A stretch of 64,000 nucleotides of DNA. It comes from Diphasiastrum complanatum (taxonomy: Eukaryota > Streptophyta > Lycopodiopsida > Lycopodiales > Lycopodiaceae). Each line of letters starts with the position of its first letter. The stretch's first letter is position 1. A model generated the notes under the pieces. That model was given only the letters and a program-made list of their open reading frames with translations, had not been told where the DNA came from and made no database searches. The position numbers were made by a program, and so were the translations under genes. The stretch spans positions 14,374,059 through 14,438,058 of the forward strand of contig CM055092.1 of assembly GCA_029204225.1 (NCBI GenBank). The letters are read 5' to 3'. Shown here piece by piece: positions 1-12,340 of the stretch.

Positions 1-625
1 TCCATAACTATACAATTTCACAATCGTTTAGTTCTAGTATCCAAGATCGTTTCAGGTTCAAGTCAAGTCACACTTGATAATTCCTCTGACCTCTCTAGTC
101 GATCTCCAGAACCAAGACTTTTCTTAGGTTGACTTACATAAAATGTTGGATGTACTTGAGTTCCTTCTGGGAGGTCCAATTGGTAAGCTAAAGATCTTAT
201 CCTCTTTAGGATTTTATACATTCTCCTATATCAAGTAGAAAATTTGTAATGCTTGTCGGTATGCTTTACACTTGAATCCTTTGGGATTCGCAAATATATC
301 AAATCTTCCTCTTGAAAATTTTGAGGCAATATTTTCAGATTAGCATAATATATGTCTCTTTTTGGGCACATTGGACATTTTCACTTGCTATTTGTAGCAT
401 TTCTTGAATATTGTGTACGAAATCCACTAACTTTTGAGACTTGATCATTTGAGTTTCAACTGAAATGTGCAATCTAGTATCATAATCGTACATAAATATG
501 AACAAGCTATAACCAATAGTCGAATGCTTAGTACCATTATACTCAAACTCAATCAAAGGCAGATACGTCTCCCAATGAGATTATCGTTGGAACCACATAT
601 GCTCAAAGCATTTGTGCCATCATCT
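1..625 (-). pseudogene. Ty3-gypsy (chromovirus type) integrase C-terminus
   Basis: Minus-strand translation reads as the end of a gypsy integrase: the segment after the catalytic core (IEFEYNGTKHSTIGYS, about 556-510) is followed by a region that joins a new frame after a stop and reads YQLDLPEGTQVHPTFYVSQ, the usual link to a chromodomain. This is the part of the integrase that places the new copy in chromatin. Several stops and a frame change make it a dead fragment. It runs off the left edge of the window, so the true 3' end is unseen. Family assignment is by motif recognition only. Confidence 0.75.
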
Positions 626-1408
626 AATTAGTTCTTGTGAAAAAATCAGATCCAAATGACCTAATTATGCCCCTTGATCTTTGGAAAATTTGGAGAGCAC
701 ATCTAGCTTCATTACAAATCTAGAAATCATGCATCAACTACACATAGAAGATGAAAACTCAATAAGAACTTGTCATAAAAACTTAGATATGATATTCTAC
801 TATCCCTTTCTGTACAAAAGTCATAAAATAGTAGTAATCACACGTGTGAATCCACATACATTAGAAAATCAACTATATCACCACCAAGATGCAAGAGATG
901 GATGTACAAACCACAAGAGATATCTTCCATATGAATGAATGAGACAGAAAAGAGAGAGATGAATTTCTCCCACACTTGTATGTCTATGTATAACAACCTC
1001 TTGACCTATTTGAATGATCTTGCCTAAGCTTATCAACTTATAGAAGTTTCTAAATACTTGTCAAACTAGATCTAACATGACTAAATTCAATGTATCTCTA
1101 CTAACCAATTAGAGTAGGTCCAAATCTGACCTCATCCACCTATATACTTGCTAGAAATAGTAGGGATGCTATTTCTAGTCCTTATTGAAATAAAGAAATG
1201 TATCTCTAAGTTAAAAATTCATTTTGGCCTCCAAATTGCCAAATTAGACAACTTAACTAGTTGACTATTTTCACTTCTGTCTGACCGTCCGATCAGAAGA
1301 ATTGAAGCTGAATGTTTTTTCTAGTTTAACGAGTACGATTGAACAAGAGTGGTGAACTTGGATCATGATCGCTCACAATGTCACTCGGTAATCCATAAAG
1401 TCTAAACA
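626..1408. other. No gene recognised; probable LTR-derived DNA
   Basis: AT-rich sequence with short ORFs only. It carries the palindrome ACACGTGTG near 840, a motif found in the copia LTRs of this window, so it is probably decayed LTR sequence. No protein or RNA gene is supported. Confidence 0.4.
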
Positions 1409-1945
1409 TGTTCACACGTGTGAAGCTGCAACAAGTACCAAGCATCAAAAGAATGAATGATTGCACATGAAACTAGCTCTTAATCTAAAAACAATGAGAT
1501 GGAAATCAAAAGCAAGCTAGTTAAGATCAAGGCAAGAGCACTCATCACAATCTACATTACTTTACACATCAAATGGAAGAAATGGAAAGCTTTATTTGAA
1601 AGAGTACATTTGTGAGGTACAAAGCCCCCTTATTTATACTACATGATGGCCTTCTAGAACTCGAGTAGATAGAGAGTACTCTAGGTGCCAATTTCTCTCT
1701 ATCTCTCTACTAGATGACAAAAGAGAGTTGGTAGGAAAATGAGAATCTCTCTTTGTGAATCTTAGACCTACAAAAGTAGCTTGATATTCTCCTTGCTAGG
1801 TTCTAGATCTACGCCTCACTAAGAAGACAAAAGTAACTTCAACTCTAACTAGAAAACTAGTTACCTAGACTACCTCGAGTTTGGACAAACTCCAAAACTC
1901 GGATTTCTAAGTTTAATATTATTTTATTTTACATGTACTTTCACA
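1409..1945 (-). repeat. Probable copia LTR (3' LTR of the fragment at 1970-2560)
   Basis: On the minus strand it starts TGTGAAAGTAC at 1945, directly after a purine tract (CAAGGAGGAG, 1955-1946) typical of a polypurine tract. A possible end, GTGTGAACA, is at 1409. It shares the phrase caaggcaagagcactca with the LTR-like stretch at 44.8-45.3 kb. The start is well supported; the end at 1409 is a guess from the TG..CA rule. Confidence 0.5.
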
Positions 1946-1969
1946 CTCCTCCTTGAAATGAAACGATAT

Positions 1970-2560
1970 TTACAAAAGTAAGGATTCGGAGATCAAGCCA
2001 AGGTTTGATCTATGTCTTTTGAAGCAAAGTCCATAATCTTGAGTAGATGTAATGTATCTCAAGATCCTTTTCCTCTTTTTCCAATCATGGATCTTTGGAA
2101 TGTGCATTTTCAACTTTTTAAGCATAGATCTTACATAACTTTCTTGAGAAATGAAAGCTAGATCATTAGAGATTTTGATCTCTAATCCAAGTACATGATG
2201 CAAATAACCAAGATCTTGCATTTTAAACTCCTTTCCTAAAGAGATCTTGGTAGCATTAGTAGATCTATGTTGCTACCACATAATAGAATGTCATCAACAT
2301 AGATAAGCAACACGATTCTATCATTACCAACATTTTGCATTAAGGCCTCATACTCGGCCTCCATAGCTTTGATCCATTCCTTTGAGAGAAGTGTCTCCTC
2401 CACACATGATGGTTCTTCAATGGTGGTGTGAAATGCATGTAGAGAACTCCCGTCCTCCATTTGCTTGTCCTTTTCCAAGTAGGTGAGTGTTGGGTTGATC
2501 TTCTTGGAGTCATTGATAGACTTGGCTCCTCTTGTGTTCTTGGCCCCAACAAGTCTTTAT
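1970..2560 (-). pseudogene. Ty1-copia reverse transcriptase fragment
   Basis: Minus-strand reading frames give the region before RT (EEPSCVEETLLSKEWIKAM, about 2430-2350) joined directly to the catalytic motif IYVDDILL (about 2310-2287), then DLGYLHHVLGLEI (about 2215-2175) and a jump to RILRYITSTQDYGLCF. The intervening RT blocks are missing, so the enzyme cannot work. It lies just before a purine tract and LTR (1945) in the expected copia order, with a gag piece upstream at 2566-2856. It is an internally deleted copia element, read leftwards. Confidence 0.8.
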
Positions 2561-2565
2561 CAAGA

Positions 2566-2856
2566 TCAATACTTGACAATAAGACTCCTCCTTGATGGAT
2601 GAAAAGTGGATATCACTATGAATGAGATCCCAAGGTGCTTTAGACTTGATGGTTGCTCTTGGATGTGGCCTTGCATGTGATTTGGCCAAGGCACATGCTT
2701 GACAAATTTCTCTCTTAAGCCATTCAAAATGACTTGTACAAGTTCTTTTGAGTTGATTGAATCATCTATGCAAGAAAGGTCTCTATGGAGATCCTTGACC
2801 CTTGACACATAGGATGAGACACTTTCATCTTTTCTTTGGAAGCTCTGGAAAATCAT
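2566..2856 (-). pseudogene. Ty1-copia gag fragment
   Basis: Minus-strand ORF with the copia gag signature SYVSRVKDLHRDLSCIDDS and KELVQVILNGL, closely parallel to the gag at 4.5-4.65 kb (RVKALNDELACIDES, ELVQVILNG). Gag forms the particle shell. The fragment is cut at 2856 by the LTR of COPIA-1 and joins RT remnants on the other side, so protease and integrase are gone. Confidence 0.75.
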
Positions 2857-3095
2857 GTGAGAAATTCAATTGGTTAAGTCATATTTGAAACATTTCTATA
2901 TTTGGCAATTGAGACCAATTTTCATATTAGACCTAGAGGTTGACTTTTCAAAGTTACATTAGTCTAAAAGTAAATGTAGAAGTCGAGTTTGAGTAGATTC
3001 AAATTTGAATGTAGGGTACATTGAATCTAGCTCTAAAAATAGTAGGATTTTTCATATTGGAGGGAAACCAAGTGGCAATTTAGGTTTGGACCTGT

Positions 3096-3102
3096 TATAA
3101 AA
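3096..3102 (+). promoter_or_regulatory. TATA box of COPIA-1 LTR
   Basis: TATAAAA inside the LTR, conserved in the copy near 38.0 kb (TTATAAAAAG on the minus strand). Transcription would start about 25-35 bp downstream, at the edge of the CT microsatellite. Confidence 0.6.
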
Positions 3103-3126
3103 GGATTTAACTCATGGAAAGAGAGG

Positions 3127-3287
<161 letters not shown>

Positions 3288-3597
3288 CATGCCTATACAT
3301 GGTTCTCTTGGGTTCTACTATCCATTGGCGCACTATTCTTGCGATATCTTGCAATTCTATATGTAGAATGATCATTAATTGCTATTTTTGGATCCACACG
3401 TGTGAAATACAGTAAGGTATTATAATTGTACAAACATCAATAGTATTTTATATTTTAGTTCATGTTTGATCAAGATCTATTAGAGTTTGCATCTCAATCT
3501 TAGTGTAGATGCTGATTTTTCTTAATGATGAGTTGTTTGTTTTTTTAACCAAAGATCAATTGTAGATTTGGATCTTAATGGATCTCAATCCTTCACA

Positions 3598-3609
3598 CGG
3601 TATCAAAGC
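3598..3609 (+). other. COPIA-1 primer binding site
   Basis: CGGTATCAAAGC immediately after the LTR, a 10 of 12 match to TGGTATCAGAGC, the site paired by initiator tRNA-Met in plant copia elements. It marks the start of the internal domain; an untranslated leader follows to about 4195. Confidence 0.75.
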
Positions 3610-4194
3610 TTTTGCTTCAGGTTATGAAGAAAGCACATCTATCAATGATTTGGAGAAGATATCAATGTTAGAGCATGCTAGATTGGATTCTACACCAAAA
3701 TCGAGTTTCTTGCATATGTAGATTGGATCTATTGTAGATCAAAACCCTATATAGAGTTATAATCTTGATCAATTCTGATTTCTCACATTTCATGTTGGAT
3801 TTGGCCTATTTTTGGATCATTGGAAAAGCCTAAGTGGTGGCTAATAGATTGCATATCAAGTTTTTGGCATTTGCATGAGATTTTGAAATAATCAATTTTT
3901 TGTGATTTTGTCAAACTCTAATTTTGATTGGATCTCTAGATAGTAAGGTTGTTGGACTTCATTTGAGTGTGTTTCAATCTTAGGAAATGGCAAGATTCAT
4001 TAGATTGATGAATATAGATCATAGGTTGATAAAGATTTCACTATTTTATGTGTTGATTTGCTTGGTATAAGTGCTAGAAGAGAATTGAGAAGTTCTATAT
4101 CTTTGTGATTACCTTTTCGAAAACATTTGTTGTTGTTCAAAGGAGTGCTTTGTGCATTTAAATAGGTTTAAAGAGAGATTCAAGTCATTGCTAT

Positions 4195-5245
4195 ATGGCT
4201 ACATCATGTTGGAAGCCAATGATAAGTTATCTCAAGTAACTATTCATTGTGGAAAGTGGGGATGGAATCACTTCTTGAGATGAATGATGTTTTGGATATT
4301 GTTGTAGGTTCGCAAGAGAGACCAACAATACAACAAGATCAAGTGAGGTATGACAAGAGGGCCAAGAAGGCTCTACACATGATAAAGATGAATGTTACCA
4401 ATGAGCTTCTCAAGGAAGTTGGTAAGAGTACTTCATCTCAGAATGCTTGGGATTTATTGACTAAGCTTTATGAATCCAAGTCTACTTCTAGAGTGTTGAC
4501 TCTAAGAAGGCAAATCTTTTCTTGTTTTCAAAAGAATGAAAAAAGTCCAAATACTTTTATTTTGAGAGTGAAAGCATTGAATGATGAGTTGGCTTGCATT
4601 GATGAGAGCATTAAGGAAGGAGAGCTTGTTCAAGTTATTCTTAATGGATCGTTGGATGCTCAACCTAACATTGTTCAAAGTATTGCTATTCAAAAGACTT
4701 TGCCAAGTTTGATTGATCTTCAAGGGATCTTGATCAATGAAGAATATAGGCTTCAATCAAGAGGTGAATCTTCATCAACATCTCAAGTTGGAGAGGAGGC
4801 TATGTTCATTTAGGGCAAAAGCAAAGTAAGTAGTCTAAAGGGAAAGATCAAGTGGATGCTTCTTCCGAATGGCAAGAAGAAGGATAGATCAAAGCTCAAG
4901 TGCTTCTATTGTGGCATCAAAGGACACTTTGCAAGTGAGTGCTACAAGAAGAAGAGAGATCAAGGAGACAAGCAAGGTAATCTTACTCTTGATGAGGATG
5001 TTTTGGATGTTCAAGATGCAAATGATGATGCTTTTGTGATGTCTTCATATATGCTTGCTAATGATGGAGAACTAGATCCATGGTGGATTGATAGTGGAGC
5101 AAGTTCACACATGACTTTTCACAAAGAGTACTTCACTTCTTTGTTGGCATATGGAGATGACAAGAGGGTGATCTACATGGCTAATGATGGCGAGTGTGCA
5201 ATCAAAGGGATTGGCACAATTCCTATTTCTCTCTCTACAAAAAGG
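4195..5245 (+). pseudogene. COPIA-1 gag and protease (cut off by COPIA-2)
   Basis: Copia gag begins near 4195 (MLEANDKLS), shifts frame near 4240 and continues as a 188-codon ORF (4247-4813) with KALHMIKMNV, KLYESKSTSRVLTLRRQIF and ELVQVILNG blocks. After a stop at 4813 the frame resumes with a canonical zinc knuckle CFYCGIKGHFASEC (about 4896-4937) and the protease active site WWIDSGASSHMT (about 5083-5118). The reading frame is cut after LSTKR at 5245 by the first base of the COPIA-2 LTR. The integrase that should follow is found inverted at 18753-18207. Frameshift and stop make it non-coding. Confidence 0.85.
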
Positions 5246-6106
5246 TGTTGAAAATTGTCACATCTCACTTGACATTGGTTCATGTAAATATTGATCAAAC
5301 ATTAGAATATGTTGATGATTTGATTTCACACATGTGGAGACTGTTCCCACGTGTGAAAGGATGTACTTTTCATGTTTGTATATATCCAAATTGATTTTGT
5401 ATCATTCTAGTTAGTGTGAACATGACAAGACTAGTTTTTAGTCAAGTTGACTAGTCACCTACAAATTAGCTTTTCCTTGCATGTGCATGAGTAAATGCTC
5501 CCACATGGCAAATGGATGTTCACACGTGTGTATAGAGTACTAGAAGATAAGAGTTGACCATTTTCCTTAGATCCTATTTTGTAGGAAATGTTCCTGTATT
5601 CTAGGAGACTAGCTTTTTTATTTTCGTCATATTCTAGAAGGTCAACTATTGGATAAGGATCAAGGATGGATCAAATGGATAGATCTGAGTGATGTGGCAC
5701 TCTTCACACGTGTGAAGGTCTACTGGACTGTACCAGACTCATGGATGTACTTGATCCATAAAAGGATCATCATTTTGCTAAGAAGATTGATGAGACTTTT
5801 GCACTCTACACTTTTGTGAGGTTTCTAGTCATTTGTCTTGTGATTTTTATGTATGATTGCTATCTAGTATCATTGTACTTGTTGTTTCAGGTGTAGGCCA
5901 TACTGTGGACAGTACTCCACTCGTGTGAGGCCGCTCTCACTAAAAAATGATGTGTTGATCCATTGCTCTTGCTTAAATCCAAGTGTAGTGAATCTAGATC
6001 AAGATCTAATGTGTAGAACTTGATAGATTCATTGATTAGGCAACCAATAACTCTCTATGATTGTAAAGTGCAATCATTATTATCCTAAAAATTGTATAAT
6101 TTATCA
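5246..6106 (+). repeat. COPIA-2 5' LTR
   Basis: TGTTGAAAATTG at the start and TTTATCA at the end, 861 bp, followed at once by a perfect tRNA-Met priming site. The reverse copy 19615-18754 is 862 bp and collinear. It contains several ACACGTGTG or related palindromes (5340, 5521, 5704) and TATATAT near 5380. AAAGG just outside is the likely target-site duplication (AGAGG at the other end). Confidence 0.92.
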
Positions 6107-6118
6107 TGGTATCAGAGC
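6107..6118 (+). other. COPIA-2 primer binding site
   Basis: TGGTATCAGAGC, an exact match to the plant initiator tRNA-Met complement used by Ty1-copia, directly after the LTR end. The following leader (6119-6668) has no ORF of note. Confidence 0.92.
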
Positions 6119-6668
6119 TAAGTAAGAGAGTGATCATTGAATCATAAATCTTGTAAAGATCATTGGCAAAATTTGTTTTTGGCCAATAGTAGTGAGGGCG
6201 AGTTCTTCTAGAGTGATAGCTTGTAATCATTTGGATCAAAACGACTTGGAGGCTGTGTATGTACTTTTCACACGTGTGAAACCGTACAACAACTTTCAAT
6301 TCAAGTTACTTTGTGTTTGTTGGTCCCAAAATCACAATACTAGTTCATTTTTGGTGCTTTTTGAAGCATAGTATTGATCTAGATTCATTCTAGCTAATGC
6401 CTATGACCAAATAGTGTTTTGGATTATTGAAGCATTTCTTTTCAGAGTATAAGATCAGATCTTAGAGGCTGATTTGTTCAGATCCTTAGTTGAAGTGAAA
6501 TCTCTAAGAAAAGTGTAAAGCAATTTTTGTGAGAGTGAAAGCTAGGAATTTTTGGTAAGATCTTTGAGTATCATTCAAGCTTGTGTGCTAGTTTGATAGA
6601 GACAAGCCTATAGGCATTCTAGTAAGCTTTAGGCCTTTTCATGGATCTTTTAAAATTAAAAAATCTTT

Positions 6669-7419
6669 GTGATTTTAAAAAGCATTCATTCTAAAATGTC
6701 ATCCATGGGTGGATATTTGATGGAATCAAGTGAGAGACTCACTTCCACAAATTATTCCATTTGGAAAGTGAGAATTGAATCACTCCTAGTGATCCATGAT
6801 CTATATGATATAGTTCAAGGAGTAGAGGAAGAGCCTCAAACTTCAAGGATGTTCTTTTTGATGAGTCACAATTTGCTAACAGCTTGTCAAATGGATCTAA
6901 CCCATTGTGCATTGAAAAATATTGACAAATCCAAGGAGGATCTTGTCAAACCCGAGGAGGATCATGACAAACCCGAGGATGGAGATTTGTATCCGAGTCA
7001 AAAGGGGCTGAGAATATCATCAAGGAGCAAGGACGAGCCCTCAAGGCTTACCTATGTGGACAAGGGAAAGCAAAAGGAAGACTCTACATCTTCTACCTCT
7101 TACTCTTTTTTAGCTACATTGCTTGAAGAACCATCATCTTTTGAAGAAGCATATAAATCTAAAGTTTGGAGAGATGCAATGCAAGTAGAGTATGATGCAT
7201 TAGAAGAGAATCATACTTGGAATCTTGTAAATCTTCCAAGAGAAAAGAAACCACTTGCATGTAAGTGGATTTATAGAGTTAAGTACCATCAAGATGGATC
7301 TATTAGTAAGTACAAAGCTAGGCTTGTTGCTAAGGGATTTCTTTAAATAAAAAGATTGGATTATGAAGAAACATTTGCACCTATAGCTAAGCTTGTAACT
7401 ATTAGATTAATCATTTGCA
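6669..7419 (+). pseudogene. COPIA-2 gag fused to RT start (PR and IN deleted)
   Basis: A 225-codon ORF (6669-7346) starts like a copia gag ([20 protein letters not shown], codons 17-36), passes through an acidic Lys/Glu/Asp linker ([20 protein letters not shown]) and ends in the N-terminal RT region ([20 protein letters not shown], then [12 protein letters not shown] and KARLVAKGF). The rest of gag, the protease and integrase are missing, yet the frame stays open across the deletion. A TAA at 7344 is followed by further RT sequence (LDYEETFAPIAKLVTIRLI) to about 7415, where gypsy LTR sequence begins. The remaining RT is on the minus strand at 20840. It cannot transpose by itself but keeps LTR, priming site and leader. 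Confidence 0.82.
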
Positions 7420-7420
7420 C

Positions 7421-8064
7421 GAAACAAAAATAAAGCTAATTAGAAACAACAATACAAATTCTTGCTAAGGCAAACCCAACTAGCAAGATTGCTAAACTAA
7501 GACCTAACTTAACACCCAGAGGGTTTGAAAGATAAATTGCGGCTAACTAAATAAACCAATAGAAACGTGCCACAATAATCCAATGAAAGGAGGCAAGGAG
7601 GCCCGAGCACGTTCCCTCAAGCTATGCACCTTCCAATGGGAACACAAAGAAATAGAATGATAATCTTAATAGAGAGCAATTTAGCATAATCTCAGAGTGT
7701 TGTTTACAAGGCAAATACCTCTCCTTTTATGGCAAGGAGAGTCTTCCATAAGTATCTACTAACTTATGAGACTAATCTATTTCTAGACTTTCTAGAACTT
7801 CTAGCTTAGGATTTAGAACTTCAAAGTTTCTTAACTTAGAAAAACTTAAGATAAAATATTTCTGATCTTAAGTTTCCTGAGTCTAAGTTCTAAATCTAGG
7901 TTTAAGCTATTTTATTATTATTTAAGATTCTACTCATGGGCTTACAAAACACATGGCATGGTTGAAGTTTATTGACAGATACTCATATGTGGACTTACAA
8001 AACACATGCCACGGAGTTTTATTTCTTTTTTTTTATTTTCTCTGTGTTAGCATAGTTGCTAACA
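7421..8064 (-). repeat. Element G 5' LTR, upstream part, inverted
   Basis: Minus strand starts TGTTAGCAACTATGCTAACA at 8064 and is collinear with the intact G LTR at 30981-31742 for all but its last 165 bp or so. At its outer edge lies GTAGA (8065-8069), complement of the TCTAC that follows the 3' LTR of G at 31743. The missing end of this LTR is at 20838-20914 in the other orientation. The break at 7415-7421 is one breakpoint of the proposed inversion. Confidence 0.88.
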
Positions 8065-8069
8065 GTAGA

Positions 8070-10300
8070 CCTTGCGGATCGTTCATGGTGGTGGCAGATC
8101 GACAATGATCTTGATCTTTGATAGGTCCGTGACGATCCCATGCCTTGATACTATATGGCCAAGTATCAGGCCATGCGTTACAAAAACTGGCATTTTTTTG
8201 GGTTTATAGAGATCTGATACTTGCGGTATTTCTATAGCACCTTCTCTAAATTAGACAGGTGTTCTAAGTTGGGTCCATGCATGCACAAATCATCCAATAA
8301 AATCTCCAAAAATTTTGCAAATACTCTTTGAATGTCGCCTGCATTACTCGTTGGAAGGTACTTGGAGCATTGCAAAGTCCAAGCGACATTACCTTGTAGG
8401 CATAGGTCCCTCACTCCGTGGCAAATGCTATCTTATGCTGATCTTGCGGCGCTATCTTCACCTGATTGTAACCGTTGAAGTCGTCCAAGAAATTGTAGGC
8501 TTCTGCTCTAGCTACTCTATCCAAGACACTTTCCGTAAATGGTAAGAAAAAATGGTCCTTCTTGGTAACTACATTTAAAGCTTTCAGATTCACACAGATT
8601 CGCATCTTGTCATTCTTCTTGGGTACTATGACTATTGGTGATATCCACTCAGTTGCTCAATTTCATAGATGAAATCAACATCTAGCAACTTCTGCAACTC
8701 TTGCTTGACCAACTCTGTGTAATTCGGGTTGTAGCGGTAATAGCGACTCACCTTGGGGACTGCTCCATCCGACCAAGGGTATGGTATGCTGGATGACTGT
8801 TGGTGGATTCCCTTCAGATCACTGTAATTCCATGCAAAACAATCCTTGTATTCCACAAACAACAAACGCAGTCTCTTGTATTGTGTGGGCGTCAACTGTT
8901 CTCCCACATGGACGATTCTTTCTTCTTCACTTGGCTCAGCAAGATTCATCGGTTGCGTCTGCGCAGGTCCTTCAAAGACTTGTTCTGCTGGTGCTTGATT
9001 TTGATTAGATTCTCTTTGCGCTTGTGACATTATAATTACCACGTCGTCTAAGGTGTAATTTTTGAAAGTATTAGGCATCTTGTGTACCGGTGCTCGACGA
9101 GATTCCTCCCTCAGCATATTGATCTTAACCCGACTGGTCATCTTTTGATTTTTTGTCATTTGAAAGGAAGATGACGCTGCATCTGAGTCCATTCTGATCG
9201 ACTTCAAGGAATCCAACATCTTCTTTTTACCTTTTCTTGTCACATAGTTGGATTTGTCCTTGTTGTCTTTCTTCGAAACTGGTGTGATATTTGTCGCATG
9301 GTTGCGAATATCAACATCCACCGTAGCTATTGCCTCTTCCGATAGATCACTCCATCGGATCACGTAGTTGTAGTGTTGTCTCAATTGGTTCTTTCTAATT
9401 GCAGGTGCCTTTGGTGGATCTATCTTTGAAATTTTAGCCATTGCGGATTTTTGTGGCAGCTGAGCTGGTACTCTCTTAATTCCATAGCGATCTGGATCCA
9501 TATGCTGGAGGACCTGTTCATCAGTTAGCTTAGTCTCCTTGTTGTATGTAAGAGCATGTTGCCAAGGGACTAAATCATCGTCCACAAGGTTCTCGATAGC
9601 TTCCGCTGACAGCCATGCGACATTGATCATGTTCACCCCGAAAGTGATTGGTGTGTCCAATGTGTAGCACTTGGGTGAAGATGTGCTGGGTTCTGGATCT
9701 GAATCATATTGACAAGCATGCCCAGCCATACAATCAACTATTTCTAATGCATCCATCCATCTCATGATATCTGTTTCAGAATTGAAATGACCTCCCCTGG
9801 CTTGCCATGGGTGATCGATCGTATGATCTGTTGTGGAAGATCTGTCATCAGCTTTGGGTGCAATAGGTTTCACCACCCATGTGGTTGGATTGACATTTAC
9901 AGTCTGTTCTCTGTTTTCGAAGGTGAGTTTTTTAGTTCTCCAATTGTGAACCACTTGCGTAGTCCTCAATCACAATCTTCCTAGTAAAACGCGATAGGCA
10001 GATGGGATCTCTGGTATGTCCATCACCACAAAAGTGATCACAAACTGCATTCCTGCTATTTTTACAGGATGTTGCCAACCACACCTTTTGGTTTTACACA
10101 GGACTGATCTGTTAGTTTGATGACAAATCTCACTGGTTTCAATCCTTGCAGACCCCATTTCTGATACAAAGTAGTAGAGATCAAATTTACACCTAATCCT
10201 CCATCTACTACTGCTGCCTCGTCCTCAAATCTCTTGTGCCAGATCGGCAAGGTGATATTATGTTCTTCACTTTTCCACGCTGCCCCGATGCGGAGGACGT
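8070..10300 (-). pseudogene. Element F (Athila-like gypsy) protease-RT
   Basis: Read leftwards: protease with active site VVDGGLGVNLIS (about 10215-10180) and RVLLGR flap region; then a 445-codon ORF (9969-8632) holding the protease tail (TQVVHNWRTKKLTFENRE), a linker and the start of RT (VSRYYRYNPNYTELVKQELQ); then RT blocks KMRICVNLKALN, YNFLDDFNGYNQVKIAPQDQHK, GLCNAPSTFQ and LLDDLCMHGP, the last being the catalytic LxDD box. The sequence continues to KVY at 8070 and is cut by the LTR of G. Frameshifts near 10160, 9970 and 8620 and an in-frame TAG after FATE inactivate it. RNase H continues at 31743 on the plus strand. Confidence 0.88.
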
Positions 10301-10307
10301 TACTTGT

Positions 10308-12340
10308 TTATTCATAGCCTACACAATATATGGGCTCTAGTATTACTGGTTCCGCTTCAACTTTGGCCCATTCAGCCAGAAGGCTCTTGGCTTGTGGCAC
10401 AAGCCATAGTAATTCTCCAAGGGATAAACTAACACGACTTGCTAGCAATCTTGTGAGCACTTCTATGTGCGGATCCTCGGGCTCCATCATGTGGAAAGGT
10501 GGTTCATGGTGGTGCAACCAATCATTCTGATCAGTACATAATGGTGATCCTACTTGTGGTACTGGTTCTTTAGCAACAAGAGGTTTTACAGGTATGTCTC
10601 TTGCTTGAGCTTTTTCCTCCTCTTGCGCTTTCTGCACCCAGTGGCATATCTTCTGGTATTGCCTTCCTTCTTTCCTCACATTCAGATAGGGCCCTAAAGT
10701 TGAGGTTTAATCATCGAATACTGATAGTGGTGGTGAGGGAGTCACTTCCTTCCACTTTTGTGCTCTCGTGATGGCTAAGACTGGGGCTCAGAAGTGTTGT
10801 TTTTCCTGTGGTGTCCCTGCTGGAGCTATTGTTGGTCCTATTGCAATGAGATTTAATGGTGCACTCATTCAAGCCTCAATGGACAGTTCTTGTAACAGTG
10901 TCCATAACCACATTCTCGGTAGAAGGATGTGTATTGCCCCTTGTATGGGCATTCAACAATTCGGTGTCCTTCACCACATCCATAGCAACCGTAATTTCTT
11001 CCACCTTGATGTTGAGGCTGAGCTACATAGGTCACATAATATTCATTGATGTCTGGGTCTAGAAATGGTTCATCTGACCCGTACCATTGTTGCTGTTCAG
11101 GTTGAGGTGGTATTGGCACTTCGTGTTTCATTGTTGCCAAATTCACATGGGCCACTTGCTGGTTGGCTGGCCCTAGTGGTGCAGGTAAAGCCATACACTG
11201 TTGATTGTTTGGCACGCCATACCTCGGTGTCACATTTGGTGCCCCTTGATGATAAGAATAAGAAGTTTGATAGGGACTCCTCTTATGTTGTGTGATCCGG
11301 GGGTTAAACGGACAAAATGTTGTCTCATGCAATGATGTGTTGCATAGATGGCAAAATCTTTGTGTTAGTCTCAGATTTTGCTTTAAGACCGGACACTCAT
11401 TAATTGTATGGTTCTGAGTGCAACCTGAGCACCATACATTCTCTCGACGAAGATATTGTAGCTGGTTCTGTTCCGATGGATTTGGATTTGGTGCTACAGC
11501 TCCCTACAAGGCCTTCATTTCTGATCAAACTGAGCTGTGAGTTGTTCCATCTGTTGTTTGTGTAGTTTAGTTATTTGCTCCATCAGCAGCTCGGTGGACA
11601 GGTTGGAAGTGTTGGATGATGATGATGCTACCGAAGGAGTTGGAGTGTGGTTGGTTGGATAAGATTCGTCATCTGAACCCTCATCCTCTTCTCTGATGAC
11701 ATCTTCCATTGCTTCTTGCAAGGTAGCGTACTGCTCCCATAATTTAAGCTCTCTTCTGATGATACGTGGTAACCCCGCAAGGAACCACATAATCATCGCA
11801 TGATCGGGAGTTAGGGCTGCATTGCATTCGGATCGCAAATGTTTGATTCTCTCGATATAATCCCTGACCCTTTCTCTTATTTCCATCTTGACTTTGCTTA
11901 GTAGGACAAATGGGTCTTCCTGAAATTTCCTTGGTTTAAATCGCATGATGAGACTGCTTTAACCGCTTCCCAAGTGGTTTTCTCTTTTTCTGATAGGTTG
12001 AAGTACCAATCTTGTGCGACTGCCACAAGAGACGTTGGAGACATCATTAATTTTTCTATAGGTGTCCGATCACCATAGATTTTGCAGGCTTGCTCGTAGA
12101 TCTGGAGGAATCGGATGGAATCTGATGATCCATCATATTTTGGTATCTCCATCCATGGTGCTCTTCAGACTGCTTGCAAGGGTGCGACAGGTACGGGTTG
12201 ACCCATTGGATCCATTGGCACTGCACCTGCTTTTGCCTCGATTTGCGCAGTTGCTACTCTGGGAAGGTTTGGTGCTTGGTTCACTGCTCTTCTTGCGATT
12301 GATCGTCCGAATCTCAGATTCATTCGGCAATAGGGTTTAA
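10308..12340 (-). pseudogene. Element F gag
   Basis: Starts near 12330 and contains MEIPKYDGSSDSIRFLQIYEQ (about 12152-12090), the usual gypsy gag entry, then VRDYIERIKHLRSECN, AGLPRIIRRELKLWEQYATLQ and an acidic tail REEDEGSDDE. The nucleocapsid region has zinc-knuckle-like units of 13 residues (CSGCTQNHTINEC near 11440-11400, CYGCGEGHRIVEC near 10980-10940, and one with its first Cys changed to Tyr) plus a canonical 14-residue unit (CHLCNTSLHETTFC near 11350). A Gln/Pro-rich stretch links them. A final segment, 10679-10308, runs toward the protease. It is broken into several frames, so no intact protein remains. Confidence 0.85.

Noticed and set aside
681-938. 85-codon plus-strand ORF
   Set aside because: No motif and probable LTR-derived surroundings with the ACACGTGTG palindrome.
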